Counted from the first letter of the stretch, positions 1-9,881 are shown. The stretch: DNA of 64,000 bases from Clostridiales bacterium (GCA_018369015.1 JAGZDD010000003.1:1-64000); one strand, 5' to 3'. Notes: a model not told the origin generated them from the letters alone. Program-made: numbers and translations.

Positions 1-169
1 GTCAGAAAGTGAAACAGGAGTGCAAAAATCCCATCGCCGCAGGCGATTTTTAATGGATTTTTGCATGTAACAGTTCAGCATGGCTGAACTGTTACAACTA
101 TTTGGCCCGCGCCATTCGCAAAGCGCGCTAACGCGCTTTCCGCCGCTTCCCGTCTGGCTGAACTATTAC
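1..169. repeat. Composite dispersed repeat (module M1 + module M2)
   Basis: Positions 1-95 (M1) match the reverse complement of 26331-26425 with about four differences in 95 bases. M1 ends in a perfect hairpin, GTAACAGTTCAGC / GCTGAACTGTTAC (67-95). Positions 101-169 (M2) are GC-rich, include GCGCTAACGCGC, and end in GGCTGAACTATTAC (156-169). M2 resembles 36014-36178 and 38434-38512. No reading frame or protein signal is seen. The window edge may truncate the element. It ends 6 bp from the 3' end of the GH38 gene. Confidence 0.8.
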
Positions 170-175
170 CATATT

Positions 176-3100
176 TTATAATTCGATTAAAATTGTTTTA
201 ATTTCGTAAGCATGCATTGAAAGACGGATGTCTTTGTCTGCACAGGACGCGCCAAGAGGGCGTTCTCTTAAGTCGCACTCTGTCCATGACTTAAAGTCAA
301 ATCCCGGGTGTACGGTAACGTTCTGAGCCGAACCTGCAAACTCGTGGAAACGGATAACAATATATTTTCCATCCTCAGATTTCTTTACCGCATCCAGTTC
401 CACCTGTTCATTGTCAAAGCTTACGAAGCTTTCACAGTCAAGGGCGCTGGCGCCTTTAACAACAAGCATCGGATCGTTTAAGGCATAGGCTTCCTGCACA
501 ACGTATCCTTCCACAAAATCCCCGCCGTGAGGAAGAAGGGCATAGGTAAATTCATGGAAGCCCTGATCCTGGAGGTGATCCGGATGAGTTGCCGCCTTGA
601 GAAGGCTGATACGCAGCACATTATCTTTAATGTCATGGCCGTATTTGCAGTCGTTGAGAAGGCTGACGCCGTAATTTCTCTCGGAAAGGTCCGCCCAGCG
701 GTGGGCAACGCTCTCGAATCTTGCCTGATCCCAGCTTGTATTCCAGTGGTTCGGACGTCTTACATTACCGTACTGGACATCATAGGTTGCATAGGTTGAC
801 CGGATGTCCACAGGGAAGGCAGCCTTCAAAAGCTGGTGCTTTTCATGGTAATCAACAGTTGTCTTAAAATCAATCCGGCGTGAGCTGTTGTAGAGCACCA
901 TATCCTGTGCTACAACAGAGCTCATATATTTCCACTCCATATGAATCTTCATCTGAAGCGGGCCGCACTCGGTCACTTCAAATTTGGTCAGATCTGTAAT
1001 TTCCCGCATTTTCTCCTGATAGAAAATGTCAATATCCCAGGCGTCGTTGTCCAGAGGCTTATCCTCAAACATCTGTAAAACATTGGCGCGTTCGCCCTCC
1101 GGCAGAACCTCCCGGCCAAAGGTCTTGTCATACAAACGTGTTATCTGGCCGTAGCTGTTCATGGAAATGCGGTAATACGGGGTTTCTATATCACGGCCGC
1201 TGATTGTAAAGCAGCTTTCATTTTCTGTGCTATTCTTTTCCTCAAAAAGAATTGTTCCTGTTCCCATGGCCGGAACGTCCTTCACTTCGACGTAAGCCAC
1301 ATCTGCTGCCTGCTGGGCAGCCAGCACATTGCCATTGCTGTCCGTATAAACACCGGTGCGGCCATTAGGCACAGCGACGACCCCGCTCTGCTTCCACCCG
1401 GAGGCATTAAATACAGTATAGCAGTCCTTTTTATCCTCAATAATATGAGAGAGCGCGTCCTTCTCAACCTCGAGAGCCACAGATTCAATATAAGCGTAAT
1501 CTTTTCTGGAATCTTCATATACTTCATGGATAGAGGAACCTGGGATAATATCATGGAACTGGTCTGTAAGAATATGCTTCCAGCCTTTTGTCAAGGTTTC
1601 CTGGTCCGCGCATGAAAGCGCCCCCTGCTTCAGAGCATTTAAAACAGCCAGCCACTCTGTCCGGCGGTATAAAAGCTCCATTTTCCGGTTCATGCGCTTA
1701 TTATATGCCTGGCTTGTATAAGTACCTCTGTGATATTCAAGATACAGCTCACCATCCCATGTATGCACATACTGGTCGGTATTTTTTACAGTTTCCTGTA
1801 AATCTCTGAAATACTCGGCAGCCGTGGATATTTTTAAATTTGGCAGACCGGGGATTTTATCAATACGTCTCCGGTTTTCCAGCATATCCCTGTTGACGCC
1901 GCCGCCGCCGTCGCCAAAGCCGAAGGCAATGAGAAGCTCTTTGTTCATCTGCTTTTCGCTGTATGCATCCCATGTACCCTTAACAGTTTTTGGAATCAGC
2001 TTGCCATTGTATGTGTAAAACCAGGAACCGGGTTCGTTCCATGGTTCCGGTGTGGTAATAAAGTGGGTTAAAACCTCGCTTCCATCAATTCCCTTCCACA
2101 TAAATGTATCGTGGGGCATCCGGTTGTACTGGTTCCAACTGATTTTTGTTGTCATAAATGTTTTAATTCCGGCTTTTTTCAAAATCTGAGGCAGGGCCCA
2201 GGAATAACCGAACACATCAGGAAGCCAGAGGTATTCCACATCCTTGTCAAACTCGTCCTTAAAAAACTTGCTTCCAAGAAGAATCTGGCGTGTCAGGGAC
2301 TCGCCGCTTGTCAGGTTGCAGTCGGCTTCTACCCACATCGCCCCATCGGCTTCCCAGCGCCCTTCCTTTACGCGCTCCTTAATCTTCTCGAAAATTTCAG
2401 GGAAGTCCTCTTTCATATATTCATAAATCTGAGGCTGTGTCTGAAGGAAAATATATTCCGGGTACTGCTCCATCAAACGCAGCACCGTTGTAAAGGAGCG
2501 TGAGCCTTTTTCCCTTGTATGTTTTAAACGCCAAAGCCATGCCATGTCGATATGGGTATGGCCTACGCAGCGGATATTGACCGGAGATTTTTTATCCATG
2601 GCATCAATGGCCTCATTAAGCAGATCATCGGCTTCATGGACGCTTTCATAAAAGGCTTCGCTGCCAGGATAAGACCAGTCAATACAGTGGCAGGCCCGAT
2701 CCAGCGCTTTGCGCAGATCATACTGCACAGGGTCAAATCCGTTAAGCTCTTTGATCGTTTCCCACACCATGGACGCGAGATAATAAAAGTCATCCACTTT
2801 TTCATCAAGCCATGCCAGATCTGCGCGGACAATCCGGTGCTCCTGTACCGTCGGCACACCGCCGCCTTCAAGTCCTGACCAAAGGCGGAAGGTAACATTA
2901 ATTTCCCGGCCGCAATGTATATCATTTAAAAATACTTCTTTATGGTTCGCATCTACCCCCTGGTACATCTTGCCGTCAAGATACAGCATGGATTCAAAGC
3001 CTGAATTGTTCCCTGCCCCAGTGTTGCCAAAATCAAATATTCCAAGGACCTTTTTTCCTTTCCACTCTGCCGGAACAAAAATGTCCTTGTGCATCCAAAG

Positions 3101-3295
3101 AAAAAGATCTCTGCCCTTCCATGTGTCGCCCACCTTAAGGGTTTCCCACCCGCTAAATTCTACAGGTACTTTCGGATTTACTACCCCCTGCGTATCTTCA
3201 CATACCGCAAAATCCTCAAGATTGATAGCATCTCTATAACGGTATTCTCTAAGCTCTGAAATACGCCGTTCTAATTTTCGATCTGTTAAAAACAT
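176..3295 (-). CDS. Alpha-mannosidase, glycoside hydrolase family 38
   Basis: A retaining, metal-dependent alpha-mannosidase that releases mannose from alpha-mannosides, probably from imported N-glycan or mannan fragments. At 1039 aa it has the usual length for bacterial and MAN2C1-type GH38 enzymes. The zinc-site motif HTHIDMAW is at residues 246-253. The nucleophile motif WLPDVFGYSWALPQ puts the catalytic Asp at 360. C-terminal beta-sandwich domains follow the catalytic part. No signal peptide is visible, so the enzyme is presumably cytoplasmic. The ATG at 3295 follows a good AGGAGG site. The GH125 gene lies upstream on the same strand, but a terminator at 3485-3518 suggests that GH38 has its own promoter in the AT-rich 3300-3480 stretch. 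Confidence 0.95.
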   Translation of the reverse strand: MFLTDRKLERRISELREYRYRDAINLEDFAVCEDTQGVVNPKVPVEFSGWETLKVGDTWKGRDLFLWMHKDIFVPAEWKGKKVLGIFDFGNTGAGNNSGFESMLYLDGKMYQGVDANHKEVFLNDIHCGREINVTFRLWSGLEGGGVPTVQEHRIVRADLAWLDEKVDDFYYLASMVWETIKELNGFDPVQYDLRKALDRACHCIDWSYPGSEAFYESVHEADDLLNEAIDAMDKKSPVNIRCVGHTHIDMAWLWRLKHTREKGSRSFTTVLRLMEQYPEYIFLQTQPQIYEYMKEDFPEIFEKIKERVKEGRWEADGAMWVEADCNLTSGESLTRQILLGSKFFKDEFDKDVEYLWLPDVFGYSWALPQILKKAGIKTFMTTKISWNQYNRMPHDTFMWKGIDGSEVLTHFITTPEPWNEPGSWFYTYNGKLIPKTVKGTWDAYSEKQMNKELLIAFGFGDGGGGVNRDMLENRRRIDKIPGLPNLKISTAAEYFRDLQETVKNTDQYVHTWDGELYLEYHRGTYTSQAYNKRMNRKMELLYRRTEWLAVLNALKQGALSCADQETLTKGWKHILTDQFHDIIPGSSIHEVYEDSRKDYAYIESVALEVEKDALSHIIEDKKDCYTVFNASGWKQSGVVAVPNGRTGVYTDSNGNVLAAQQAADVAYVEVKDVPAMGTGTILFEEKNSTENESCFTISGRDIETPYYRISMNSYGQITRLYDKTFGREVLPEGERANVLQMFEDKPLDNDAWDIDIFYQEKMREITDLTKFEVTECGPLQMKIHMEWKYMSSVVAQDMVLYNSSRRIDFKTTVDYHEKHQLLKAAFPVDIRSTYATYDVQYGNVRRPNHWNTSWDQARFESVAHRWADLSERNYGVSLLNDCKYGHDIKDNVLRISLLKAATHPDHLQDQGFHEFTYALLPHGGDFVEGYVVQEAYALNDPMLVVKGASALDCESFVSFDNEQVELDAVKKSEDGKYIVIRFHEFAGSAQNVTVHPGFDFKSWTECDLRERPLGASCADKDIRLSMHAYEIKTILIEL

Positions 3296-3484
3296 GGCTA
3301 CCTCCTAACGACTGATGTCTTATTGTTCTCTGAGTATCTTTGTCTTAACTATGGCTTTATCTTACTATAAAGACGAAGGTATCTCAATTTTGATAATTCT
3401 ATATTTGGTGTACAAATTATATAATCATAACCATTATATTTGGCAAGCAGGAACAGCTTTGCCGGTCACACACATAAAAACAGC

Positions 3485-3518
3485 AAAAGGCATCCTCTGG
3501 CAGCAGGGATGCCTTTGT
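3485..3518 (-). terminator. Rho-independent terminator of the GH125 gene
   Basis: AAAGGCATCC (3486-3495) pairs with GGATGCCTTT (3507-3516). Read on the minus strand, the stem is followed by a T-rich tract. It starts 8 bp after the GH125 stop codon. Confidence 0.8.
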
Positions 3519-3525
3519 GCTATTT

Positions 3526-4869
3526 TTACTTTTCAATAGTATATCCGCAATAATCCATAACAAGCTCGCAAAACATAGCGTTGGCCCAGGTAAACCACGG
3601 CCTTGTATACATGTGGTCGTCCTCCGCGCAAAAGCCCTCGTGCATCAGACCCTCGCCCCCATCTGTGGCGGCGGCAAGCGCAATCATCTCCCATTTTTCC
3701 TCTGCCGTTTTAGCGGTTAGGCCCTGCATACACAGGGCGATATGCCAGATGTAACCGGCCGGCGTATGAGGGCTTCCAATCCCCGCAGCCTTTGCCCCTT
3801 TAAAGAAAAAGGGATTCGCTTCACTTAAAATCAGCTTCCTTGTATTCTGCGCCACCTTTGGGTCTTTTCCGGCATAGCCCAAATAATCCATCGATAAAAG
3901 GCTTGGCACATTGGCGTCATCCATGAGGTTAAACTGTCCGTAACCGTCGGCTTCATAGGCATAAACATCGCCGAAGCCTTCTCTGCGGGTAATACCATAG
4001 TTTTCAATCCCCTCATAAATTTCCTCCCAAAGGCTTTCCGCCCGGTCCGCCAGCTCGCAGTCTAAAAGCACCGTGCGGGCAATTTCTTCCAGATATTTTA
4101 GAGCCACGACCGCAAACATATTTGACGGAACAAGATAGCCATAGGTACAGGCATCGTCGCTTGGCCTAAAGCCCGACCAGGTCATGCCAATCCCAGATTT
4201 TACAAGAGCGCCCCGGCCATCCCGGGAAAGTGTGTCTGTATAGTAGGTATTCTTGCGTATAAAGTAATAGGATGACTGTTCCTCATGGCATTGCTCTGTT
4301 TTAAAAACGTCAAGTATTTTCTTTGCGCCTTCGTAAAATGATGCGTCAAACATATCTGTGCGCCCTGTATTTTTCCAGATCAGATAAGCAAACTGAATGG
4401 GATAGCACAGTGAATCTACCTCATATTTGCGCTCCCACAGCCAGTCGTTAGTTTCCGTTTCATCCTTTTCCCAGCAGTTACCGTTGGCCTCCTCATTAAA
4501 CGCATTGGCATAGGGATCAATGCATATATACTGGAACTGGCGGCGGGCCACCCCCACTAAAAGGTCGGCAATATTTTTGTCCTTTGCAGCCGGAACAATA
4601 TACGGCCGCAGGGAAGCCGCCGAATCTCTCAGCCACATCGCCGGAATATCTCCCGTCACGACATAGGCTGTGCCGTCCGTTTTCCGCTTCACCGCCGTAT
4701 CCAGCGTATTCATATAGCAGTTTTCAAATATTTGATAAATATGTGGGGCATCTAAAAGCTTCTCTTTTACTCCGGTTAAAATGCCGCTCATTGCCTCAGA
4801 AATTTTATTTATTTGTTTCATATTCATTTTATCCATCGGATTCTGATTCATTTTATTGTTCTGATCCAT
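3526..4869 (-). CDS. Exo-alpha-1,6-mannosidase, glycoside hydrolase family 125
   Basis: A metal-independent inverting alpha-1,6-mannosidase, a family that processes non-reducing alpha-1,6-linked mannose. At 447 aa the length is typical of GH125. The family signature TGDIPAMWLRDSAAS is near residues 72-86, and tryptophan-rich (alpha/alpha)6-barrel segments follow. There is no signal peptide, so the protein is presumably cytoplasmic. The ATG at 4869 is preceded by GGAGG with 7 bp spacing. The first 20 residues are rich in Met, Asn and Lys. A later Met is possible, but the ribosome site supports this start. Together with GH38 downstream it can trim alpha-mannose oligosaccharides. Confidence 0.93.
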   Translation of the reverse strand: MDQNNKMNQNPMDKMNMKQINKISEAMSGILTGVKEKLLDAPHIYQIFENCYMNTLDTAVKRKTDGTAYVVTGDIPAMWLRDSAASLRPYIVPAAKDKNIADLLVGVARRQFQYICIDPYANAFNEEANGNCWEKDETETNDWLWERKYEVDSLCYPIQFAYLIWKNTGRTDMFDASFYEGAKKILDVFKTEQCHEEQSSYYFIRKNTYYTDTLSRDGRGALVKSGIGMTWSGFRPSDDACTYGYLVPSNMFAVVALKYLEEIARTVLLDCELADRAESLWEEIYEGIENYGITRREGFGDVYAYEADGYGQFNLMDDANVPSLLSMDYLGYAGKDPKVAQNTRKLILSEANPFFFKGAKAAGIGSPHTPAGYIWHIALCMQGLTAKTAEEKWEMIALAAATDGGEGLMHEGFCAEDDHMYTRPWFTWANAMFCELVMDYCGYTIEK

Positions 4870-4952
4870 ACTCTTACCTCCAAAATATCCCGGCAGCCCG
4901 CAAACAAAAATAGCTGAAAGAGCTTAAAAAGTCAACTGAAAAAATGTCAGAT

Positions 4953-6287
4953 TCAAGGGATAAAGTTCATTTTTTTCTTCCACTTTCCCGACCGGTAACG
5001 TATATAGCCTATCAGCGCCGAGCCGGTCCAGCCCACCGGCGTTGCCCACCATATCCCATGGTAGCCAAAAAGCGCGGAAAATGTAAATGCCAGGACGCTT
5101 CTCGCTGCAATTTCTGAAATACTCATCCACACGGTGGGCGTTACATCGCCGGCGCTGCGCAGGAAATTCTGAAACAGAAAAACCAGGCCGAGCATAGGAG
5201 CAAACAAAGCGACCACCCGGATACATTCCGAGCTTATTTCAATCACTGTCTTATCCGAGGAAAACATCCTGGAAAGGAAATCTGAAAAAGCAAACATAAG
5301 TACACCTACAATAATCGTATAGGTAAAGCATATAATATATCCCGCATGAAGCCCACGCTTCACGCGTTCAAAATTTTTCGCACCAATATTTTGTCCGCAA
5401 AAGGTTCCCACCGAAGCGCCAATCGAAAAGCTTAAACACATACCAAGCTGCTCCGCCCGGTTCCCGCTTGTATATGCCGCAATAACCGTGGAGCCATAGG
5501 CATTAATCGCCCTCTGCATAAACATGACAGAAATCGACACCCCTGATGAAGAAAGCGCCGCAGGAACCCCGATTCTTACAATTTCCCGGACAACCGCACG
5601 GTCCGCATAAAATTCCTTCTTTTTAAATCTCAGCATAGGAAGCTTTATAAAAACATAGATAATACAAAGGATTGCCGAAATAAGCTGGGAAAGCACCGTT
5701 GCCAGAGCAACTCCGGCAACGCCCATGCCAAAGCTTAGGACAAATAAAAGATCAAGGCCCACATTCGTCAGGCTCGCCGCCACAAGAATCAGCAGCGGAA
5801 TGACAGAATCACCAAGCGCACGAAGCACCGAGGACATCCCGTTGTACATGCAGTTCGCCAAAGTTCCTAAAAACATGATTGTCAAATAGGTCACAGCGTC
5901 CTCCATAATATCCTCCGGTGTTCCAAGAAGCAGCAAAAGCGGCCGGGCCAAAAGGACGCCGAGTACCGTTACGCCAACCCCGACGCTCATATTAACAATA
6001 ATTGCGGATATAAATGTCCGCTTAACCATGGCATAGTTTTTAGCGCCAAAATACTGGGCAACAACAACAGACATTCCGCTGGTCAGCCCTACAATAAGTG
6101 CAAGAATCAAATTAAAAGCGCCGCCGCAGGTTCCCACGGCAGCTAAAGCATTTGGCCCGACAAAGTTTCCAACGACAATGGAATCCACCATATTATAAAC
6201 CTGCTGGAACACATTGCCGACAAACATAGGAACCGCAAACAGTGTGATAATCTTCATCGGGCTTCCCGAAGTCATATCCCGAACCAT
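4953..6287 (-). CDS. MATE family efflux transporter
   Basis: A twelve-helix multidrug and toxic-compound extrusion (MatE) protein of 444 aa, with the two MatE halves visible. The N-terminus TSGSPMKIITLFAVPMFVGN and the VYNMVDSIVVGNFVG stretch are typical of the family. It exports an unknown, usually cationic or aromatic, substrate using Na+ or H+. Its ATG at 6287 overlaps the stop of the next MATE gene upstream (TAATG arrangement), so the two are co-translated. It may act with, or be a functional duplicate of, its neighbour. Substrate not predictable. Confidence 0.93.
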   Translation of the reverse strand: MVRDMTSGSPMKIITLFAVPMFVGNVFQQVYNMVDSIVVGNFVGPNALAAVGTCGGAFNLILALIVGLTSGMSVVVAQYFGAKNYAMVKRTFISAIIVNMSVGVGVTVLGVLLARPLLLLLGTPEDIMEDAVTYLTIMFLGTLANCMYNGMSSVLRALGDSVIPLLILVAASLTNVGLDLLFVLSFGMGVAGVALATVLSQLISAILCIIYVFIKLPMLRFKKKEFYADRAVVREIVRIGVPAALSSSGVSISVMFMQRAINAYGSTVIAAYTSGNRAEQLGMCLSFSIGASVGTFCGQNIGAKNFERVKRGLHAGYIICFTYTIIVGVLMFAFSDFLSRMFSSDKTVIEISSECIRVVALFAPMLGLVFLFQNFLRSAGDVTPTVWMSISEIAARSVLAFTFSALFGYHGIWWATPVGWTGSALIGYIRYRSGKWKKKMNFIP

Positions 6288-7645
6288 TAAAGCCCCTCCT
6301 CCTTCTTAATTTCCCGGAAAAACCGCCGCAGAAGCGGTATACATATAAGCAAAGTAATCCCGTCTGCCAAAGGCTGAGTAAGCTGTACCCCCAAAAGACC
6401 GATCATTCTTGGTAAAATAAGAATTAATGGCAAAAAGCATATCCCCTGGCGGCAGGCAGCGACAAAGGTCGCCAGTGCCGCTTTTCCTGTACACTGGAAA
6501 AGCATATTACAGATTGTACTTAAAGGAGCAATCATCAGGGCAATACACTGTGCCCGGCAGGCCAGCGTTCCTATAGCTATCACCTGGGCGTCATCTTTTC
6601 GGAAGATGGCCATAAGCTGCGGTGCAAAAATAAAGCCACACAGCGCCAAAATCACCATAACAACCGTTCCGCACCCAATAGAAAAGCGGATCGACTGGCG
6701 CACTCTGTCAAACTTCCGGGCGCCATAATTATAGCCGACAACCGGCTGAAAGCCCTGGCCAAAACCGAGAAGAACAGAAAGCATGAGCATAAATATCCGG
6801 TTGACAATAGACATTGCCGCTACTGCGGCATCACCGTAAACAGCCGCATTAACATTAAGAGCCACAGTAGAAACGCTGGCAAGGCCCTGGCGGCACAGCG
6901 ACGGCAGTCCGGTTTTTATAATACTTATGTAAACTTTAAGATTTTTAGAAAGATTTTTAATGTTCAGATGGATCAGGCTTTTCCCTCTGAGAAAAAAACT
7001 GAGTAAAATCAAGAAGCTAACGCACTGGCTCAGTACCGTAGCAATTGCCGCGCCGGAAATGCCAAGCCCAAAGACAAAAATAAATACCGGGTCCAGCGCG
7101 ATATTAAGAATACCCCCTGTGGCGATTCCCGCCATTGCCAAAGCCGCCTTCCCCTCGCCTCTTAAAATATTATTAAGGACAAAGGAGGCGCACATAACTG
7201 CGGCGCCAAGTAAAATATAGCGGGCATAATCTCTCGCAAACGGAAGGATCGTCGGCGTGGCCCCTAAAACGCGCATCAGCGGGTCAATAAAAATCAATCC
7301 AAAAACCGTCAGACAAAGCCCAAATGCAATAGCAAGATAAAAGCCTGTCGCCCCGATTTCACTGGCTTCTTTATGTTTCTTTTGGCCAAGGAGCCTGGAC
7401 AACTGGCTGCCTGCCCCCATGCCAAGCATAAAACCTACCGCCTGGATGATCGCCATAATTGAAAAAACAATACCGACCGCTCCTGTCGCGCTTGTTCCAA
7501 GCTTAGATACGAAAAAAGTATCTGCCATATTATAGACACTTGTCACAAGCATACTGATGATCGTCGGCACCGCCAGCGTTGCAATCAGCCTCGGAACCGG
7601 TGTCTGCGTCATCTTTTTAAATTGAAGCTCTTCCTGCCCTGTCAT
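6287..7645 (-). CDS. MATE family efflux transporter, first gene of a tandem pair
   Basis: A 452-aa MatE transporter with the characteristic sequences VYNMADTFFVSKLG (residues 42-55) and, in the second half, GFGQGFQPVVGYNYGA. It is homologous to, but clearly different from, the MATE gene that follows, so this is not a recent tandem duplication. The start at 7645 is preceded by GGGGG. A sigma-A-like promoter lies at 7713-7742. A symmetrical sequence just downstream of the -10 (7696-7709) may bind a MarR-type repressor. No regulator gene adjoins. Substrate unknown. Confidence 0.93.
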   Translation of the reverse strand: MTGQEELQFKKMTQTPVPRLIATLAVPTIISMLVTSVYNMADTFFVSKLGTSATGAVGIVFSIMAIIQAVGFMLGMGAGSQLSRLLGQKKHKEASEIGATGFYLAIAFGLCLTVFGLIFIDPLMRVLGATPTILPFARDYARYILLGAAVMCASFVLNNILRGEGKAALAMAGIATGGILNIALDPVFIFVFGLGISGAAIATVLSQCVSFLILLSFFLRGKSLIHLNIKNLSKNLKVYISIIKTGLPSLCRQGLASVSTVALNVNAAVYGDAAVAAMSIVNRIFMLMLSVLLGFGQGFQPVVGYNYGARKFDRVRQSIRFSIGCGTVVMVILALCGFIFAPQLMAIFRKDDAQVIAIGTLACRAQCIALMIAPLSTICNMLFQCTGKAALATFVAACRQGICFLPLILILPRMIGLLGVQLTQPLADGITLLICIPLLRRFFREIKKEEGL

Positions 7646-7712
7646 AAATGTAATCCCCCTTCACAGGATGCCGCCCCATTGTTGCACCCTCAATAATTAA
7701 CTACCTAATTTA

Positions 7713-7742
7713 AGTATACGGCTGACATCAAAATAATGTCAA
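7713..7742 (-). promoter_or_regulatory. Sigma-A-like promoter of the MATE pair
   Basis: On the minus strand TTGACA (7737-7742) is separated by 18 bp from TATACT (7713-7718). An imperfect dyad, ATTAGGTAGTTAAT, follows immediately and resembles a repressor operator. Only the base pattern supports this. Confidence 0.6.
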
Positions 7743-7784
7743 CTGTCTTTATAGACAAATCCTTCACTTTCAAAAAAAGAAACT

Positions 7785-7818
7785 AAAAAAGGAACAAAGC
7801 ATGTCCTTTGTTCCCTTT
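7785..7818 (-). terminator. Terminator after the Rpn-type pseudogene
   Basis: GGAACAAAG (7791-7799) pairs with CTTTGTTCC around a short loop. On the minus strand a run of six T follows. It lies 9 bp past the stop codon of the restored reading frame, which supports that frame as the original gene end. Confidence 0.85.
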
Positions 7819-7826
7819 AAGCACCG

Positions 7827-8656
7827 TTATTTTGTTTTTAAAAGCTGCCTGTACTTTTCATACTCTTTTTCATCAATACCTAAAGCTTTCATCGCCTGTT
7901 CCATGGTTAGATTGAGATTTCTCATCAAATTTGTGATAGAGCGGCACAGACTGTCGCTCGCGCCCTGCGTTCTGATGAAAGCAGGACCTTAAGCAACCGC
8001 AGGATTCCACCGTGAGCTTCGTCCTGCTCCTTCCCAAGACAAATCATTATAGCGGACATTAAGTCATAATTCCTTTTTTCTTCAGCAGCATTTCCGTTCA
8101 AACATTCCTCGGACCAGCTATAACGGTTAATTGTATTTTCCCGTGACTTTGGGGGCGATGTACATATCCACACAGAATATACTTTTTTTATAGAGCCATA
8201 ATCGGACGCCGAAAACTCCGTGCCATATTGAGCAGAGATCATACGGCTGCAGTAATATATGCCCCGCTTAATTAATGGATAGCCCGGATAAAAATCATTT
8301 TGAGCCTCAATATTAATGATGAGGCTGATCATTTCCTCAGAAGACGGCGCCAATGCTTCAAAGCGTATATCATAAAAAATAGTTCCCTCAGTCATCGTTT
8401 TATCTTCTGTATTTAACCCCCGGATTCTTTCAGGGGCTTCATCCTGATGAACATTTTCCTGACCTATACAGGGATGTCCTTCAATATATTTTTGAATAAT
8501 GTCATCAATCGTACATTGTTGATATTCTGGGATACAGCTCTTCATAATCTGCGCCAGAATATTTTTATCTGCAAGTAGCCTTTTACAGGCCGCGTCAAAT
8601 GCCGCTTTTTGTCCGGCAATGTCAAGCGCCTGTGATCGTTGGCTTTTGCGTATCAC
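7827..8656 (-). pseudogene. Frameshifted Rpn / PD-(D/E)XK nuclease family transposase-like gene
   Basis: The main frame (243 aa, stop at 7925) matches the Rpn/YhgA family of recombination-promoting nucleases. Signs are FDAACKRLLADKNILAQIMK near the N-terminus, TIFYDIRF and IINIEAQNDFYPGYPLIKRG, with the D and the E-x-Q of the nuclease core, then an arm with YYCSRMIS. At about 7945-7960 the frame breaks. The next frame continues as LMRNLNLTMEQAMKALGI followed by DEKEYEKY and stops at 7827. That is the normal C-terminal tail of the family. The gene begins with GTG at 8656 behind GGAGGT. A single-base indel in the 3' part is the simplest reading. Such genes are common, multicopy and often decayed in Lachnospiraceae. 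A sequencing error cannot be excluded. Confidence 0.75.
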
Positions 8657-8682
8657 TTACCCACCTCCAATGAAAGTATAAC

Positions 8683-8730
8683 CAAAAAAACCGGCCAGCA
8701 CAAGATATTCGTCCTGCGCCGGCCGGTTTC
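8683..8730 (-). terminator. Terminator downstream of hisC
   Basis: AAACCGGCC (8688-8696) pairs with GGCCGGTTT (8721-8729). On the minus strand the hairpin is followed by seven T. It stands about 90 bp beyond the hisC stop. Confidence 0.75.
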
Positions 8731-8819
8731 GCCATCATCAGATATGGGGTGCTCCGCTCCAATCGCGGATTTAGCTGCGAAAACCCTCGATACATAGCGA
8801 ATCGTTACAGAATCTTTAT

Positions 8820-9881
8820 TCACCTAAAGTTGACATAACGTTCCAAAAACTTAAACAGCACATCCATCTGCGCGTCTGTTCCAATCGTAATCCGCAAGTA
8901 GTCGCTGATCCGCGGCTGATTAAAGTAACGCACAAAAATATGTTCCCGGCGGAGCGCCTCAAACAGCTCTACGGCCGAAAAATCCGAATGCTTTGCGAAA
9001 ATAAAATTTGCCCTGGAGTCGGGAAATACAAAGCCCAGGGAAGATAACCGCTGCTTCGTCCGTTCCCGGGTCGCCACAATTTTGTCAATACACGACTTAA
9101 AATAGGCAGTATCTTTGACAGCCTCCACCCCCATAAGCAAAGACGGAAGATTCATTGTATAGGAATTGATGGAATATTTCACATCATTCATTGCCTTAAT
9201 AAGCGCAGGAGACCCTATGGCATACCCAATACGCAGCCCGGCCATAGAGCGGGATTTAGAAAAGGTCTGGACAACAAGAAGGTTATCATAGATTTCAATA
9301 AGCTCCCTGGCCGACGGCCCGGCAAAATCAATATATGCCTCATCGACAATAACAACAACATCCCTGTTATGCCGGACAATATCCTCAACGACAGAAAGCG
9401 GCTCGTAGCACGCGGTAGGCGCATTGGGGTTTGGAAATACAACGCCGCCGTTTTCTTCGTAATAATCTTCCGGCCGGATACGAAAATCACCGGTCAGAGG
9501 CGCCGTTTTGTAAGGAATACGGTAAACATTGGCCCAAACAGGATAAAAGGAATAGGTAATGTCTGGGAAAACCACCGGCTTTTCTGAATTAAAAAATGTG
9601 AGAAATGCCACTGAAAGTACATCGTCGGAGCCTACGCCCACAAAAATCTGTTCCGGCCCGACATTGTAGCATTTTGCCAGTGCGTCGACAAGCACATTTG
9701 CGCCGGGGTCTGGGTACAGGCGCAGCCGGTCTGCCGCCATGGAATCTCTTGCCGACAGCACTCCCAGCGCCGGAGGGTAAGGATTTTCGTTCGTATTTAA
9801 TTTAATCATATCTGCCTGCGCCGGCTGTTCTCCCGGTGTGTAAGGAACAACGCGGCGGACTTTATCTTCCCACAAGCTCAT
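8820..9881 (-). CDS. hisC: Histidinol-phosphate aminotransferase
   Basis: A fold-type I PLP enzyme of 353 aa. It transfers an amino group from glutamate to imidazole-acetol phosphate in histidine synthesis. Seen are the N-terminal INTNENPYPP-type motif (as KLNTNENPYPP), VVIVDEAYIDFAG with the PLP-binding Asp, the PLP lysine in VVQTFSKSRSMAG, and RIGYAIG. The ATG at 9881 is chosen because GGAGGAG lies just upstream and MSLWEDKVRRVVPYTPG is the usual HisC start. A reading frame open further upstream lacks such a site. No other his genes are nearby. A related specificity such as aromatic amino-acid or cobalamin-type aminotransferase remains possible. Confidence 0.85.
   Translation of the reverse strand: MSLWEDKVRRVVPYTPGEQPAQADMIKLNTNENPYPPALGVLSARDSMAADRLRLYPDPGANVLVDALAKCYNVGPEQIFVGVGSDDVLSVAFLTFFNSEKPVVFPDITYSFYPVWANVYRIPYKTAPLTGDFRIRPEDYYEENGGVVFPNPNAPTACYEPLSVVEDIVRHNRDVVVIVDEAYIDFAGPSARELIEIYDNLLVVQTFSKSRSMAGLRIGYAIGSPALIKAMNDVKYSINSYTMNLPSLLMGVEAVKDTAYFKSCIDKIVATRERTKQRLSSLGFVFPDSRANFIFAKHSDFSAVELFEALRREHIFVRYFNQPRISDYLRITIGTDAQMDVLFKFLERYVNFR

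Noticed and set aside
2111..2503. 130-codon plus-strand frame inside the GH38 gene
   Set aside because: Antisense to conserved catalytic sequence with no ribosome site; GH38 motifs leave no doubt about the true frame.
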